A stretch of DNA of 7,569 nucleotides from an uncultured Actinomycetes bacterium. Lineage in GTDB: Bacteria; Actinomycetota; Acidimicrobiia; Acidimicrobiales; Ilumatobacteraceae. The translations under genes and the position numbers were made by a program. Of the stretch, positions 1-5,741 are shown piece after piece (the first letter of the stretch is position 1; each line of letters begins with the position of its first letter). The notes under the pieces are model-generated. The model was not told the origin of the DNA. It saw only the letters and a list, made by a program, of their open reading frames with translations, and searched no databases. The DNA lies in assembly GCA_937927625.1 (NCBI GenBank), contig CALBSD010000062.1, forward strand, positions 1 to 7,569, read 5' to 3'.

Positions 1-95
1 TGACGGGCGCGTTCACGGTTGGCTTTTTGGCGTTCTCTTTTATCTGTTCCCACGAATTCGGCAGGTTAGTACCTCACAGGTAGCCTCTTCCATCG
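1..95. other. Region upstream of lysC; no gene supported
   Basis: No gene can be supported here. The lysC reading frame is open from base 3 until a TAG at 81-83, giving 26 codons of a partly hydrophobic peptide. This could be the end of an upstream gene cut by the window edge, but it is too short to recognise. The lysC promoter should lie here if lysC is not co-transcribed with an upstream gene. A poor candidate is TTGGCT (19-24) and TATCTG (41-46) with a 16-base spacer. The region is too short for a lysine riboswitch. Confidence 0.35.
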
Positions 96-1358
96 GTGGC
101 ACTCATTGTTCAGAAATATGGCGGCACGTCGGTCGCAGACCCTGACCGCATCAAGTCGGTCGCGGACCACATCGCTTTCACCCGAAAGCACGGAAACGAT
201 GTCGTCGTGGTGGTGTCGGCCATGGGCAAGAGCACCGACAATCTTCTGGCATTGGCCAATTCGGTGTCTGATGTGCACCCCGGTCGCGAAATGGACATGT
301 TGCTCAGCACTGGCGAGCGCATCTCAATGGCACTTTTGTCGATGGCCCTTGCAGGCATTGGCATCGAAGCTGTCAGTTTCACTGGTGATCAGGTGGGCAT
401 CATCACCGACACCATCCACACCAAGGCAAAGATTCTTGAAATCACCGGCGAGCGCGTGCGTGAAGCATTGGGACAAGGCAAGGTCGTTGTTGTCGCCGGG
501 TTCCAAGGTGTTTCCACCAGCAACGAAATCACCACGCTTGGACGCGGTGGTAGCGATACCACTGCTGTTGCAATCGCTGCAGCATTGAACGCCGATGTGT
601 GTGAGATCTACACCGACGTCACCGGCGTGTTCTCCGCCGACCCTCGCATTGCACCGCAAGCTCGCAAACTCACTCGTTTGCAGTTCGACGAAATGCTCGA
701 AATGGCTGGCGTGGGTAGCAAGGTTCTTGCACTGCGTTCAGTTGAATTCGCCCGCAATCACAACGTTCCTATCCACGTTCGTTCCAGCTTCACATGGGAG
801 CACGGCACATGGGTGAGCGCAGAAAAATCACAAGGAGACACTTCAATGGAAGAGCCCATCATCTCCGGCGTTGTTAACGACGCCAGCGAATCGAAGGTCA
901 CTGTTGTCGGCGTGCCCGACCGTCCAGGTATCTCCGCTGCATTGTTTGAGAATCTTGCCAACGCAAACATCAATGTCGACATGATCGTGCAGAACACATC
1001 AAAAGATGGTCTCACTGACATCTCGTTCACAATGCCGAAGGCCGACATGAAGGTCGCAGAAGAAATCGTGTCGCGCGTTGCGGCCGAAATCGGAGCACAG
1101 GGCGTGACCCATGATTCCGAAATCGCCAAGGTTTCCTTGGTGGGTGCGGGCATGAAGACAAGCCCAGGCATTGCAGCAAAGATGTTCCGTGTTCTTGCGG
1201 ACAACAACATCAACATTCACATGATTTCCACCAGCACCATTCGCGTGTCGGTAGTTGTGTCGTCTTCCGACATGGAATCAGCAGTGAAGTCTTTGCATAC
1301 AGCATTCGATTTGGACTCTGGCACTGCATATTCGGCACCATTGCCCGAACGCAAGTAA
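96..1358 (+). CDS. lysC: Aspartate kinase (aspartokinase), LysC type
   Basis: This cytoplasmic enzyme phosphorylates L-aspartate with ATP, the first step of the aspartate pathway to lysine, diaminopimelate, threonine and methionine. The protein is 420 residues, almost the same as the roughly 421-residue Corynebacterium enzyme. The amino-acid kinase domain covers about residues 1-245: KYGGTS at 7-12, STGER at 71-75, GRGGSDTTA at 149-157 and YTDVTGVFSADPR at 172-184. Two ACT regulatory domains follow, at about 264-340 and 346-415, with QNTS near 299-302 and VGAGMK near 349-354. By family knowledge these bind the feedback inhibitors lysine and threonine. The GTG start at 96 is the only usable one, because an in-frame TAG lies at 81-83 and the conserved N-terminus begins immediately. 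No good ribosome binding site precedes it. The downstream genes lie 21 bases and about 0.9 kb away on the same strand. Confidence 0.97.
   Translation: MALIVQKYGGTSVADPDRIKSVADHIAFTRKHGNDVVVVVSAMGKSTDNLLALANSVSDVHPGREMDMLLSTGERISMALLSMALAGIGIEAVSFTGDQVGIITDTIHTKAKILEITGERVREALGQGKVVVVAGFQGVSTSNEITTLGRGGSDTTAVAIAAALNADVCEIYTDVTGVFSADPRIAPQARKLTRLQFDEMLEMAGVGSKVLALRSVEFARNHNVPIHVRSSFTWEHGTWVSAEKSQGDTSMEEPIISGVVNDASESKVTVVGVPDRPGISAALFENLANANINVDMIVQNTSKDGLTDISFTMPKADMKVAEEIVSRVAAEIGAQGVTHDSEIAKVSLVGAGMKTSPGIAAKMFRVLADNNINIHMISTSTIRVSVVVSSSDMESAVKSLHTAFDLDSGTAYSAPLPERK
832..848 (+). promoter_or_regulatory. Internal ribosome binding site and ATG inside lysC
   Basis: A strong Shine-Dalgarno sequence AAGGAGA starts at 832, and an in-frame ATG follows at 846-848, eight bases after AAGGAG. 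It is the best ribosome binding site on the plus strand before asd, better than that of full-length lysC itself. It falls exactly at the linker between the kinase domain and the ACT domains, which is where lysC beta subunits start in Corynebacterium and Bacillus. Confidence 0.8.
846..1358 (+). CDS. lysC: Aspartate kinase beta subunit by internal initiation (nested in lysC)
   Basis: The internal start at codon 251 of lysC would yield a 170-residue protein consisting only of the two ACT domains. In Corynebacterium glutamicum and Bacillus subtilis the same arrangement makes an alpha2-beta2 enzyme in which the short beta chain helps form the effector-binding interface. The N-terminus here (MEEPIISGVVNDASESKVTV) closely resembles my recollection of the Corynebacterium beta subunit, which begins MEEAVLTGVATDKSEAKVTV and is about 172 residues long. 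The position of the start, the strong ribosome binding site and the matching length all support real expression. It is a second product of the same gene and frame, not a separate locus. Confidence 0.75.
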   Translation: MEEPIISGVVNDASESKVTVVGVPDRPGISAALFENLANANINVDMIVQNTSKDGLTDISFTMPKADMKVAEEIVSRVAAEIGAQGVTHDSEIAKVSLVGAGMKTSPGIAAKMFRVLADNNINIHMISTSTIRVSVVVSSSDMESAVKSLHTAFDLDSGTAYSAPLPERK

Positions 1359-1379
1359 CGCGCCTGCAATACTCAACTA

Positions 1380-2225
1380 ATGGCACTTCGTCGACAGATC
1401 ATCCCGTGGCGTGCAGCTGGCACCCGCGCAGAGATGCGTCGCAACGCTGACGAAGTAGTTCGTGACACCGGCTGGGTGTTCAACAACCAGACCGGCGCAT
1501 CGCTCACACTTGAAGAATTCGTGCAGACAGGTGACGCGGAAGTGGAGATTTATCTCGACCGTTTCAACTGGGTGGATATTGCTCCGCAGTCTTCGGTGTT
1601 GGAGATTGGTTCCGGAATTGGTCGCATGACGGCAGCGTTGTCGCGCCGTTTTGATTCCACTGTTGCAACAGATGTTGATGCTGCATTCCTTGAGCGTTGC
1701 CGTGAGACAGTGTCTCGCTTCGGCAAGATCAGCGCATTGCGTACGGTGCACATCGCTGATGGCAGTTCCATCAACATGCCTGATAACTCAGTCGATGTGG
1801 TGTTCTCGTACATCACCTTGCAGCACTGCAAAGCAAGTGATGCATTGCGCCTCACCACAGAAGCTCTTCGCGTGGTGAAGCCCGGCGGTTACATCGCGCT
1901 CAACTACCGCACATGGGTTCCCGCCGACATCATCTTGGTTCCTGCCGGTGCTGTGATGCGTTGGCTCTGGCGTATTCCTGTTGCCGGACAGCGTTTGTCG
2001 CAGTGGCGTTGGTCCACTCGCCTCGGCTGGCAGGCCAATCGTCTTGATCCGCGTCGAGTTCTTGCATTGCTGGAAGCCAGCAACATTGGTCTTACAGATG
2101 CCGCGATTCTTCATCACCCTGGCCGCCCACAGCGCAGCGTTTCCCTTGCGGGTCAAACAGTTCGCCAGCGTGACCTTGACGTGGCAAATAAAAGTCATTG
2201 GTGGCTGGTCGCTCAAGCCCATTAG
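1380..2225 (+). CDS. Class I SAM-dependent methyltransferase, substrate unknown
   Basis: This is a 281-residue protein with a Rossmann-type methyltransferase core. Motif I is VLEIGSGIGRMTAAL at 73-87, binding S-adenosylmethionine. The acidic residue after strand 2 is D98 or D100, and the adenine-contact region is ADGSS around D127. The motif IV-like strand is DVVFSYITLQHC at 139-150, and the post-core element is LRVVKPGGYIALNYR at 163-177. An N-terminal extension of about 70 residues precedes the core. After residue 180 comes a segment rich in Trp and Arg (about 193-217), perhaps a substrate cap or a surface-binding helix. The ATG at 1380 lies 21 bases after lysC and has no Shine-Dalgarno sequence, so translation may be coupled or leaderless. 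The gene ends 11 bases before asd. The substrate cannot be named; small-molecule, lipid or glycan methylation are all possible. Confidence 0.85.
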   Translation: MALRRQIIPWRAAGTRAEMRRNADEVVRDTGWVFNNQTGASLTLEEFVQTGDAEVEIYLDRFNWVDIAPQSSVLEIGSGIGRMTAALSRRFDSTVATDVDAAFLERCRETVSRFGKISALRTVHIADGSSINMPDNSVDVVFSYITLQHCKASDALRLTTEALRVVKPGGYIALNYRTWVPADIILVPAGAVMRWLWRIPVAGQRLSQWRWSTRLGWQANRLDPRRVLALLEASNIGLTDAAILHHPGRPQRSVSLAGQTVRQRDLDVANKSHWWLVAQAH

Positions 2226-2236
2226 CCTCAACACCC

Positions 2237-3259
2237 ATGCGCGTAGGTGTAGTTGGAGCAACAGGTCAAGTCGGAAGCGTGATGCGCACCCTTTTGGCCG
2301 AACGCAATTTCCCCATTTCTGAACTTCGATTCTTTGCGTCAGCACGTTCTGCTGGCAGCACGTTGCCATGGAACGGCGGCGAGATTGTGGTGGAGGATGC
2401 ATCTGTTGCAGACCCATCTGGTCTTGACATCGCATTGTTCTCTGCTGGTGCAACGTCATCGCGTGAACTCGCGCCGAAGTTTGCAGCTGCGGGCGTCACG
2501 GTGATTGATAACTCCAGTGCTTTCCGTATGGATCCTGAAGTGCCACTTGTTGTGAGTGAAGTGAACGGTCACTTGGTGCACAACTTGGCAAAGGGAATCA
2601 TCGCGAACCCGAACTGCACCACGATGGCTGCAATGCCAATCTTGAAGCCGCTGCATGATGAAGCAGGTCTTCTCAAGATGATCGCAAGCACGTATCAAGC
2701 AGTCAGCGGCGGCGGACTCGCCGGCGTGGAAGAACTTGATGTGCAAGGTCGTGCAATGGCCGAGCATGCAGCAGAACTCACATTTGATGGCGAAGCAGTT
2801 GCATCACCAACACCAAAGAAGTTTGCGCGCACCATTGCGTACAACGTGTTGCCACTCGCCGGCTCCATGGTTGACGATGGCGCTTTCGAGACCGACGAAG
2901 AGAAGAAGCTTCGTAACGAAAGTCGCAAAATCCTCAATATTCCTGGGCTTTTAGTATCTGGTCTGTGTGTTCGTGTTCCTGTGTTCACGGGCCACTCCAT
3001 CGCCATCAACGCAGAGTTCGCGAACAGCATCACCGTTGCACGTGCGCATGAACTTCTTGCGAATGCACCTGGTGTTCGCTTGGTTGATATTCCAACACCA
3101 CTCGAGGCTGCTGGTAAAGACCCCAGCTACGTCGGACGTATTCGTCAAGACGAGACAGTGGATGACAATCGCGGACTTGCGTTGTTCCTCAGCAATGACA
3201 ACTTGCGCAAGGGTGCTGCGTTGAACGCAGTACAGATTGCAGAACTCTTAGTGAAGTGA
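2237..3259 (+). CDS. asd: Aspartate-semialdehyde dehydrogenase
   Basis: The enzyme reduces aspartyl-4-phosphate, the product of LysC, to aspartate-4-semialdehyde with NADPH, feeding the lysine/diaminopimelate and threonine/methionine branches. The protein is 340 residues, the usual family length. It shows the NADPH-binding motif GATGQVG at 7-13, the catalytic cysteine C127 in NPNCTT, the SGGGLAGVEEL segment at 157-167, the substrate-binding R246 in VRVPVF and the catalytic H253 in TGHS. I chose the ATG at 2237 because MRVGVVGATG is the typical N-terminus. An upstream in-frame TTG at 2198 would add 13 unrelated residues and overlap the methyltransferase. No clear ribosome binding site is present, so coupling to the upstream gene is likely. 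The gene converges on the minus-strand operon with only 12 bases between stop codons. Confidence 0.96.
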   Translation: MRVGVVGATGQVGSVMRTLLAERNFPISELRFFASARSAGSTLPWNGGEIVVEDASVADPSGLDIALFSAGATSSRELAPKFAAAGVTVIDNSSAFRMDPEVPLVVSEVNGHLVHNLAKGIIANPNCTTMAAMPILKPLHDEAGLLKMIASTYQAVSGGGLAGVEELDVQGRAMAEHAAELTFDGEAVASPTPKKFARTIAYNVLPLAGSMVDDGAFETDEEKKLRNESRKILNIPGLLVSGLCVRVPVFTGHSIAINAEFANSITVARAHELLANAPGVRLVDIPTPLEAAGKDPSYVGRIRQDETVDDNRGLALFLSNDNLRKGAALNAVQIAELLVK

Positions 3260-3261
3260 GT

Positions 3262-3287
3262 GGTCGTCGCGTTACGGCGCGACGGTC
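3262..3287. terminator. GC-rich inverted repeat at the convergent gene ends
   Basis: CGTCGCG at 3265-3271 pairs perfectly with CGCGACG at 3278-3284 around a 6-base loop. The stem can extend outward by two G-T pairs and one G-C pair. It starts just after the asd stop and includes the stop codon of the minus-strand gene. The placement suits a bidirectional transcription end, but neither side has a run of T, so a classic intrinsic terminator is not proven. Confidence 0.4.
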
Positions 3288-3757
3288 TCGGCAGCAGCGT
3301 CTGCCTCAGCGGTGACTTCTTCTGTCACGGCTGCTTCTTCAACAACAATTTCTTCTTCAACTTCTGGAGTTGGAATGCCTTCGGCGTAGCAACCGCCACC
3401 AGCAATTGCGGTGACTGCTTTGCGCAAGCGAAGTGAATCGAGTGGCTTGATGGTCCAACCATCGGCACCGCTGCGGCGCGCCATGTGCACATCGGCAACA
3501 CGGTCGAGAAGCATGAGAACAGGAACCTTTGGCAATGCGCCACTGGACTGGTCAAGACGAAGATCCATCGTGATGGCCATGCCGCCCATGCTGCCCACCT
3601 GCATATCGAGGATGGCGATGTCGGGAGTGCTGGCAGCAACTGCGCCGGCTACTTCACGGCCATTGGAAAGCACCTGGAAAGTGGTGGAGGGGGAGTCGAG
3701 AGCGGCTTTGACCTCGTTGACGACCCACTGGGCATCGGTTGCAATCAGGATGTGCAC
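3272..3757 (-). CDS. Stand-alone response-regulator receiver protein, atypical
   Basis: This 161-residue protein has one receiver (CheY-like) domain at about 1-121 and no DNA-binding or enzymatic output domain. The expected phosphorylation site is D51 in AILDMQVG, and the conserved lysine is K104 in TIKP. Two positions are unusual: the usual acidic pair after strand 1 is T7-D8, and the switch Thr/Ser after strand 4 is Leu (L84 in PVLMLLDR). W101 occupies the usual aromatic switch position. Residues 132-161 form an acidic, low-complexity tail with ten Glu, one Asp and no basic residue. The GTG start at 3755-3757 lies 10 bases after the BagB-like gene and lacks a ribosome binding site, so it is probably translated as the third gene of that operon. 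No histidine kinase is present in the window. It may act by protein contact rather than on DNA. The receiver assignment is firm; the role is unknown. Confidence 0.88.
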   Translation of the reverse strand: MHILIATDAQWVVNEVKAALDSPSTTFQVLSNGREVAGAVAASTPDIAILDMQVGSMGGMAITMDLRLDQSSGALPKVPVLMLLDRVADVHMARRSGADGWTIKPLDSLRLRKAVTAIAGGGCYAEGIPTPEVEEEIVVEEAAVTEEVTAEADAAAETVAP

Positions 3758-3767
3758 GGGGAGAACT

Positions 3768-4877
3768 CTACTGCCGAGGCTGTGGGGCTGCGAGTTGCTG
3801 AGCCAGTACGGCTACAGAGGCCATGTCGTGGATGTCCGACGGCAACTCGGTGGCTGCGCTGGACGGGACATCGGCAAACTGCCCCCGCGTGCGGGCAAGG
3901 AAGCCGTCGATTCCGAGAACGGCCCGTTCCGAGTCCTCACACATTTCGGCCAGAAGCGTGTGGGCAGCGGCCAGGTCACCAGTGGCAGACGTTGCAGAGA
4001 GATGTTCAGCGACGGAGGTGGTCTCGCCGAAACGTGGAGGCATGCGGTTGGCAACAACCATCTTCAATGTGATGCCAAGACGCTTCAACTCAGAAACGAA
4101 GTGATCAGCTTCCTTCAATGCATCAGCAGAAGGCGCAGTGACGACAACGAAACTTGTCTGATCACTGCGCAATGTGTCGGCGACTGCAAGTGCACGACGA
4201 GAGAATTCATTTTCCATTCCGTCAAACGCGCGAAGGAATGCGGCAACACCGGTGAGTGCATCAGAGCCAACGATGTTGGAAATGATTTTGAGTACGGGCG
4301 TGAGCGCAGCGTTTGCAAAACGAAGTCCGCCTCGGCCGGGTGCAACAAGAAGTCGAACGATGGGATGTTTGAGGAATCGTGCGAGACGTTCTGGCGATTC
4401 AAGGAAGTCGAGTGCATTTCGCGATGGTGGTGTATCGACAATGATGAGATCAAAGCGTTCATCGTTGCTGAGTTCATACAAACGCTCAGCCGCCATGTAA
4501 TCGCGCGTGCCCGAAATGGAACGCGACAAGTTTCGGTAGAACGAGTTCTCCATCACTTCGCGCGCGCGTTCTGGTGTTGGCGAAGTGTCACGCACCAAGT
4601 TGTCGAATGTCTCGCGGACATCGAGCATCGTGACCCACAATTCGCCAATGGAATCAATAGAAACTTGCTGTGGTTCGTTACCGAGCGCTTCGGTAAGTCC
4701 GATGGCATCTGCGAGGCGTTTCGCAGGGTCAATTGTGATGACGCACACACGACGGCCAAGTTGTGATGCACGAAGACCGAGAGCTGCCGCAACACTTGTC
4801 TTGCCCACGCCGCCTGTTCCGCATGTAACAAGCACACGCGCATTGCTGCACATTGCATCAATCGTGATGTCACTCAC
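3768..4877 (-). CDS. Get3/ArsA-like ATPase, BagB (Rv3680) type
   Basis: This is a 369-residue P-loop ATPase of the ArsA/Get3 branch of the SIMIBI class. The Walker A loop is GTGGVGKTS at 20-28. Switch I is TIDPAKRLADAIG at 48-60 with D50, and switch II is VDTPPSRNALDFL at 147-159 with D148. TRDYMAAERL at 124-133 and SRNALDFLESP closely match Rv3680 of M. tuberculosis as I remember it, where this protein (BagB) forms a complex with its neighbour Rv3679 (BagA). The signature lysine of the deviant Walker A motif (GKGGVGKT) is replaced by T21. Residues about 170-222 are rich in hydrophobic and amphipathic helices, where Get3 proteins hold client segments. No CXXC zinc motif is seen. The GTG start overlaps the BagA-like stop by four bases and has a ribosome binding site GAGGA. 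Database labels may say arsenical pump ATPase, but no arsenic genes are nearby. Confidence 0.9.
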   Translation of the reverse strand: MSDITIDAMCSNARVLVTCGTGGVGKTSVAAALGLRASQLGRRVCVITIDPAKRLADAIGLTEALGNEPQQVSIDSIGELWVTMLDVRETFDNLVRDTSPTPERAREVMENSFYRNLSRSISGTRDYMAAERLYELSNDERFDLIIVDTPPSRNALDFLESPERLARFLKHPIVRLLVAPGRGGLRFANAALTPVLKIISNIVGSDALTGVAAFLRAFDGMENEFSRRALAVADTLRSDQTSFVVVTAPSADALKEADHFVSELKRLGITLKMVVANRMPPRFGETTSVAEHLSATSATGDLAAAHTLLAEMCEDSERAVLGIDGFLARTRGQFADVPSSAATELPSDIHDMASVAVLAQQLAAPQPRQ

Positions 4878-5722
4878 GACAGTTCCTCAAATGCCGCTGC
4901 AAGATCTTCCACGATTGCATTCACAAGGTCTTCGCCTTCAAGACGACGGCGCGTGATGCTGAGTTGCGGTAAGTCAAGCGAATTCTTCAAGACGGCAATC
5001 GCATCGTGTTGTGATGCAGATCGTTGTGATGCATACGTGTACGCATCGACGATGTTCTGCGACATGCCTGTTGTGTCGATGGCCGGAACATGCGGTTCAC
5101 ATTTATTGACAACGACTGGTGCAAGAACAATGTGTACGTCGTCGCGAAGTTCGGTCGCCGCTTCCACTGTCTCTTGCACGGGTGTCATCGCTGGAGTTGT
5201 CACCATCAACACTCTGCAGCGACTTCCGTCAGCGAGCATGGCGAGAACTTCGTCGGCTTGTTGTGCGATGGGGCCAGAGTTGAGTGCTCGCTTCAATTGC
5301 AGAGGCGCACGCACGAGGTCGATCGCGTGACCGGCGGCGGGACCATCGACGATGATCACGTCTGCCCGCAGTTCCTTCTCAAATGCCTTAATGCGTCCGA
5401 GGACGAGTAGGTCATCGAGACCGGGGGCAGTGGTGGCGACCAATTCGACGATTCCGGACTTGGCCAGCTGTCGTGAAATAAGTCCCATGCCCTTTGAGGC
5501 CAGATAGTCCGTGAGGGCCTTGCCAGGGGTGACAACGACCTTCTCAAGGCGCTCATGTGCAGGAACCGCAATGGTTTCAGCATCAAATGAGACCAAAAGG
5601 GCGCGAAGGCCACTTTGGGCAGCCAGCAACGCCAGCGAGCCTGCCACTGCGGATTTCCCTACGCCGCCTTTGCCAGCAACAATGAGAACTCGCTGTGCCG
5701 TGAAAAAGTGGTGTGGTTCCAT
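4874..5722 (-). CDS. Get3/ArsA-like ATPase, BagA (Rv3679) type
   Basis: This is a 282-residue SIMIBI-class P-loop ATPase. The deviant Walker A motif GKGGVGKS lies at 17-24 and includes the signature lysine K18. A switch I-like segment VSFDAET (44-50) contains D47, and switch II is VDGPAAGHAIDLVRAP at 125-140 with D126. The segment TTAPGLDDLLVLGRIKAFEK at 97-116 corresponds to TTIAPGLRDVLLTGKIKE of M. tuberculosis Rv3679 as I recall it. VVNK near 204-207 is a likely nucleotide-base contact. It is the probable heterodimer partner of the adjacent BagB-like protein, in the same order as in mycobacteria, and is shorter than Rv3679 (about 340 residues). I chose the ATG at 5720-5722. The frame stays open further upstream, but that part is antisense to the nfeD-like gene and carries no family motif. 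A TTG two codons earlier (5726-5728), preceded by AAAGG, is an alternative start. Confidence 0.9.
   Translation of the reverse strand: MEPHHFFTAQRVLIVAGKGGVGKSAVAGSLALLAAQSGLRALLVSFDAETIAVPAHERLEKVVVTPGKALTDYLASKGMGLISRQLAKSGIVELVATTAPGLDDLLVLGRIKAFEKELRADVIIVDGPAAGHAIDLVRAPLQLKRALNSGPIAQQADEVLAMLADGSRCRVLMVTTPAMTPVQETVEAATELRDDVHIVLAPVVVNKCEPHVPAIDTTGMSQNIVDAYTYASQRSASQHDAIAVLKNSLDLPQLSITRRRLEGEDLVNAIVEDLAAAFEELS
4875..4888 (-). promoter_or_regulatory. Ribosome binding site and overlapping GTG start of the bagB-like gene
   Basis: On the minus strand GAGGA (4884-4888) is followed after six bases by GTG (4875-4877). The GTG shares the sequence GTGA with the TGA stop of the upstream ATPase gene at 4874-4876. 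This settles the start in favour of GTG over the in-frame ATG eight codons later, and indicates translational coupling that would help equal synthesis of the two ATPases. Confidence 0.75.
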
Positions 5723-5726
5723 AAGC

Positions 5727-5741
5727 AAGGAGAGACCTTTG
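5727..5741 (+). promoter_or_regulatory. Ribosome binding site and TTG start of the nfeD-like gene
   Basis: AAGGAGAG at 5727-5734 is a near-ideal Shine-Dalgarno sequence, and an in-frame TTG follows at 5739-5741, six bases after AAGGAG. This start gives a basic n-region (MRVGAKRR) ahead of a hydrophobic core and so completes a standard signal peptide. The later ATG at 5766 has no ribosome binding site and would remove those basic residues. The element lies in the 16-base gap between the divergent genes. Confidence 0.7.

Noticed and set aside
1..95. Lysine riboswitch or attenuator before lysC
   Set aside because: Only 95 bases are available, and I see no long paired leader and no small peptide rich in Lys or Thr.
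2198..2236. Earlier TTG start for asd, overlapping the methyltransferase
   Set aside because: The extra 13 residues do not belong to the family N-terminus, whereas the ATG at 2237 places the NADPH motif at the usual residues 7-13.
1788..2459. 223-codon open frame on the minus strand
   Set aside because: It spans the methyltransferase/asd junction antisense to both well-supported genes, and its translation has no recognisable domain.
3411..4766. 451-codon open frame on the plus strand
   Set aside because: It is antisense to the receiver gene and the BagB-like gene, both of which carry clear family motifs. The translation is rich in Arg, Cys and Ser with no recognisable domain, as expected for a shadow frame.
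3768..5722. Arsenite-efflux ATPase (arsA) pair
   Set aside because: The fold is shared, but there is no arsB, arsC, arsD or arsR-like gene nearby and no ArsA-type cysteine metal site. Similarity to Rv3679/Rv3680 is much closer.
5511..5738. 76-residue N-terminal extension of the NfeD-like protein
   Set aside because: It is antisense to the BagA-like Walker A region and would bury the signal peptide. The TTG at 5739 has an excellent ribosome binding site and gives a complete signal peptide.
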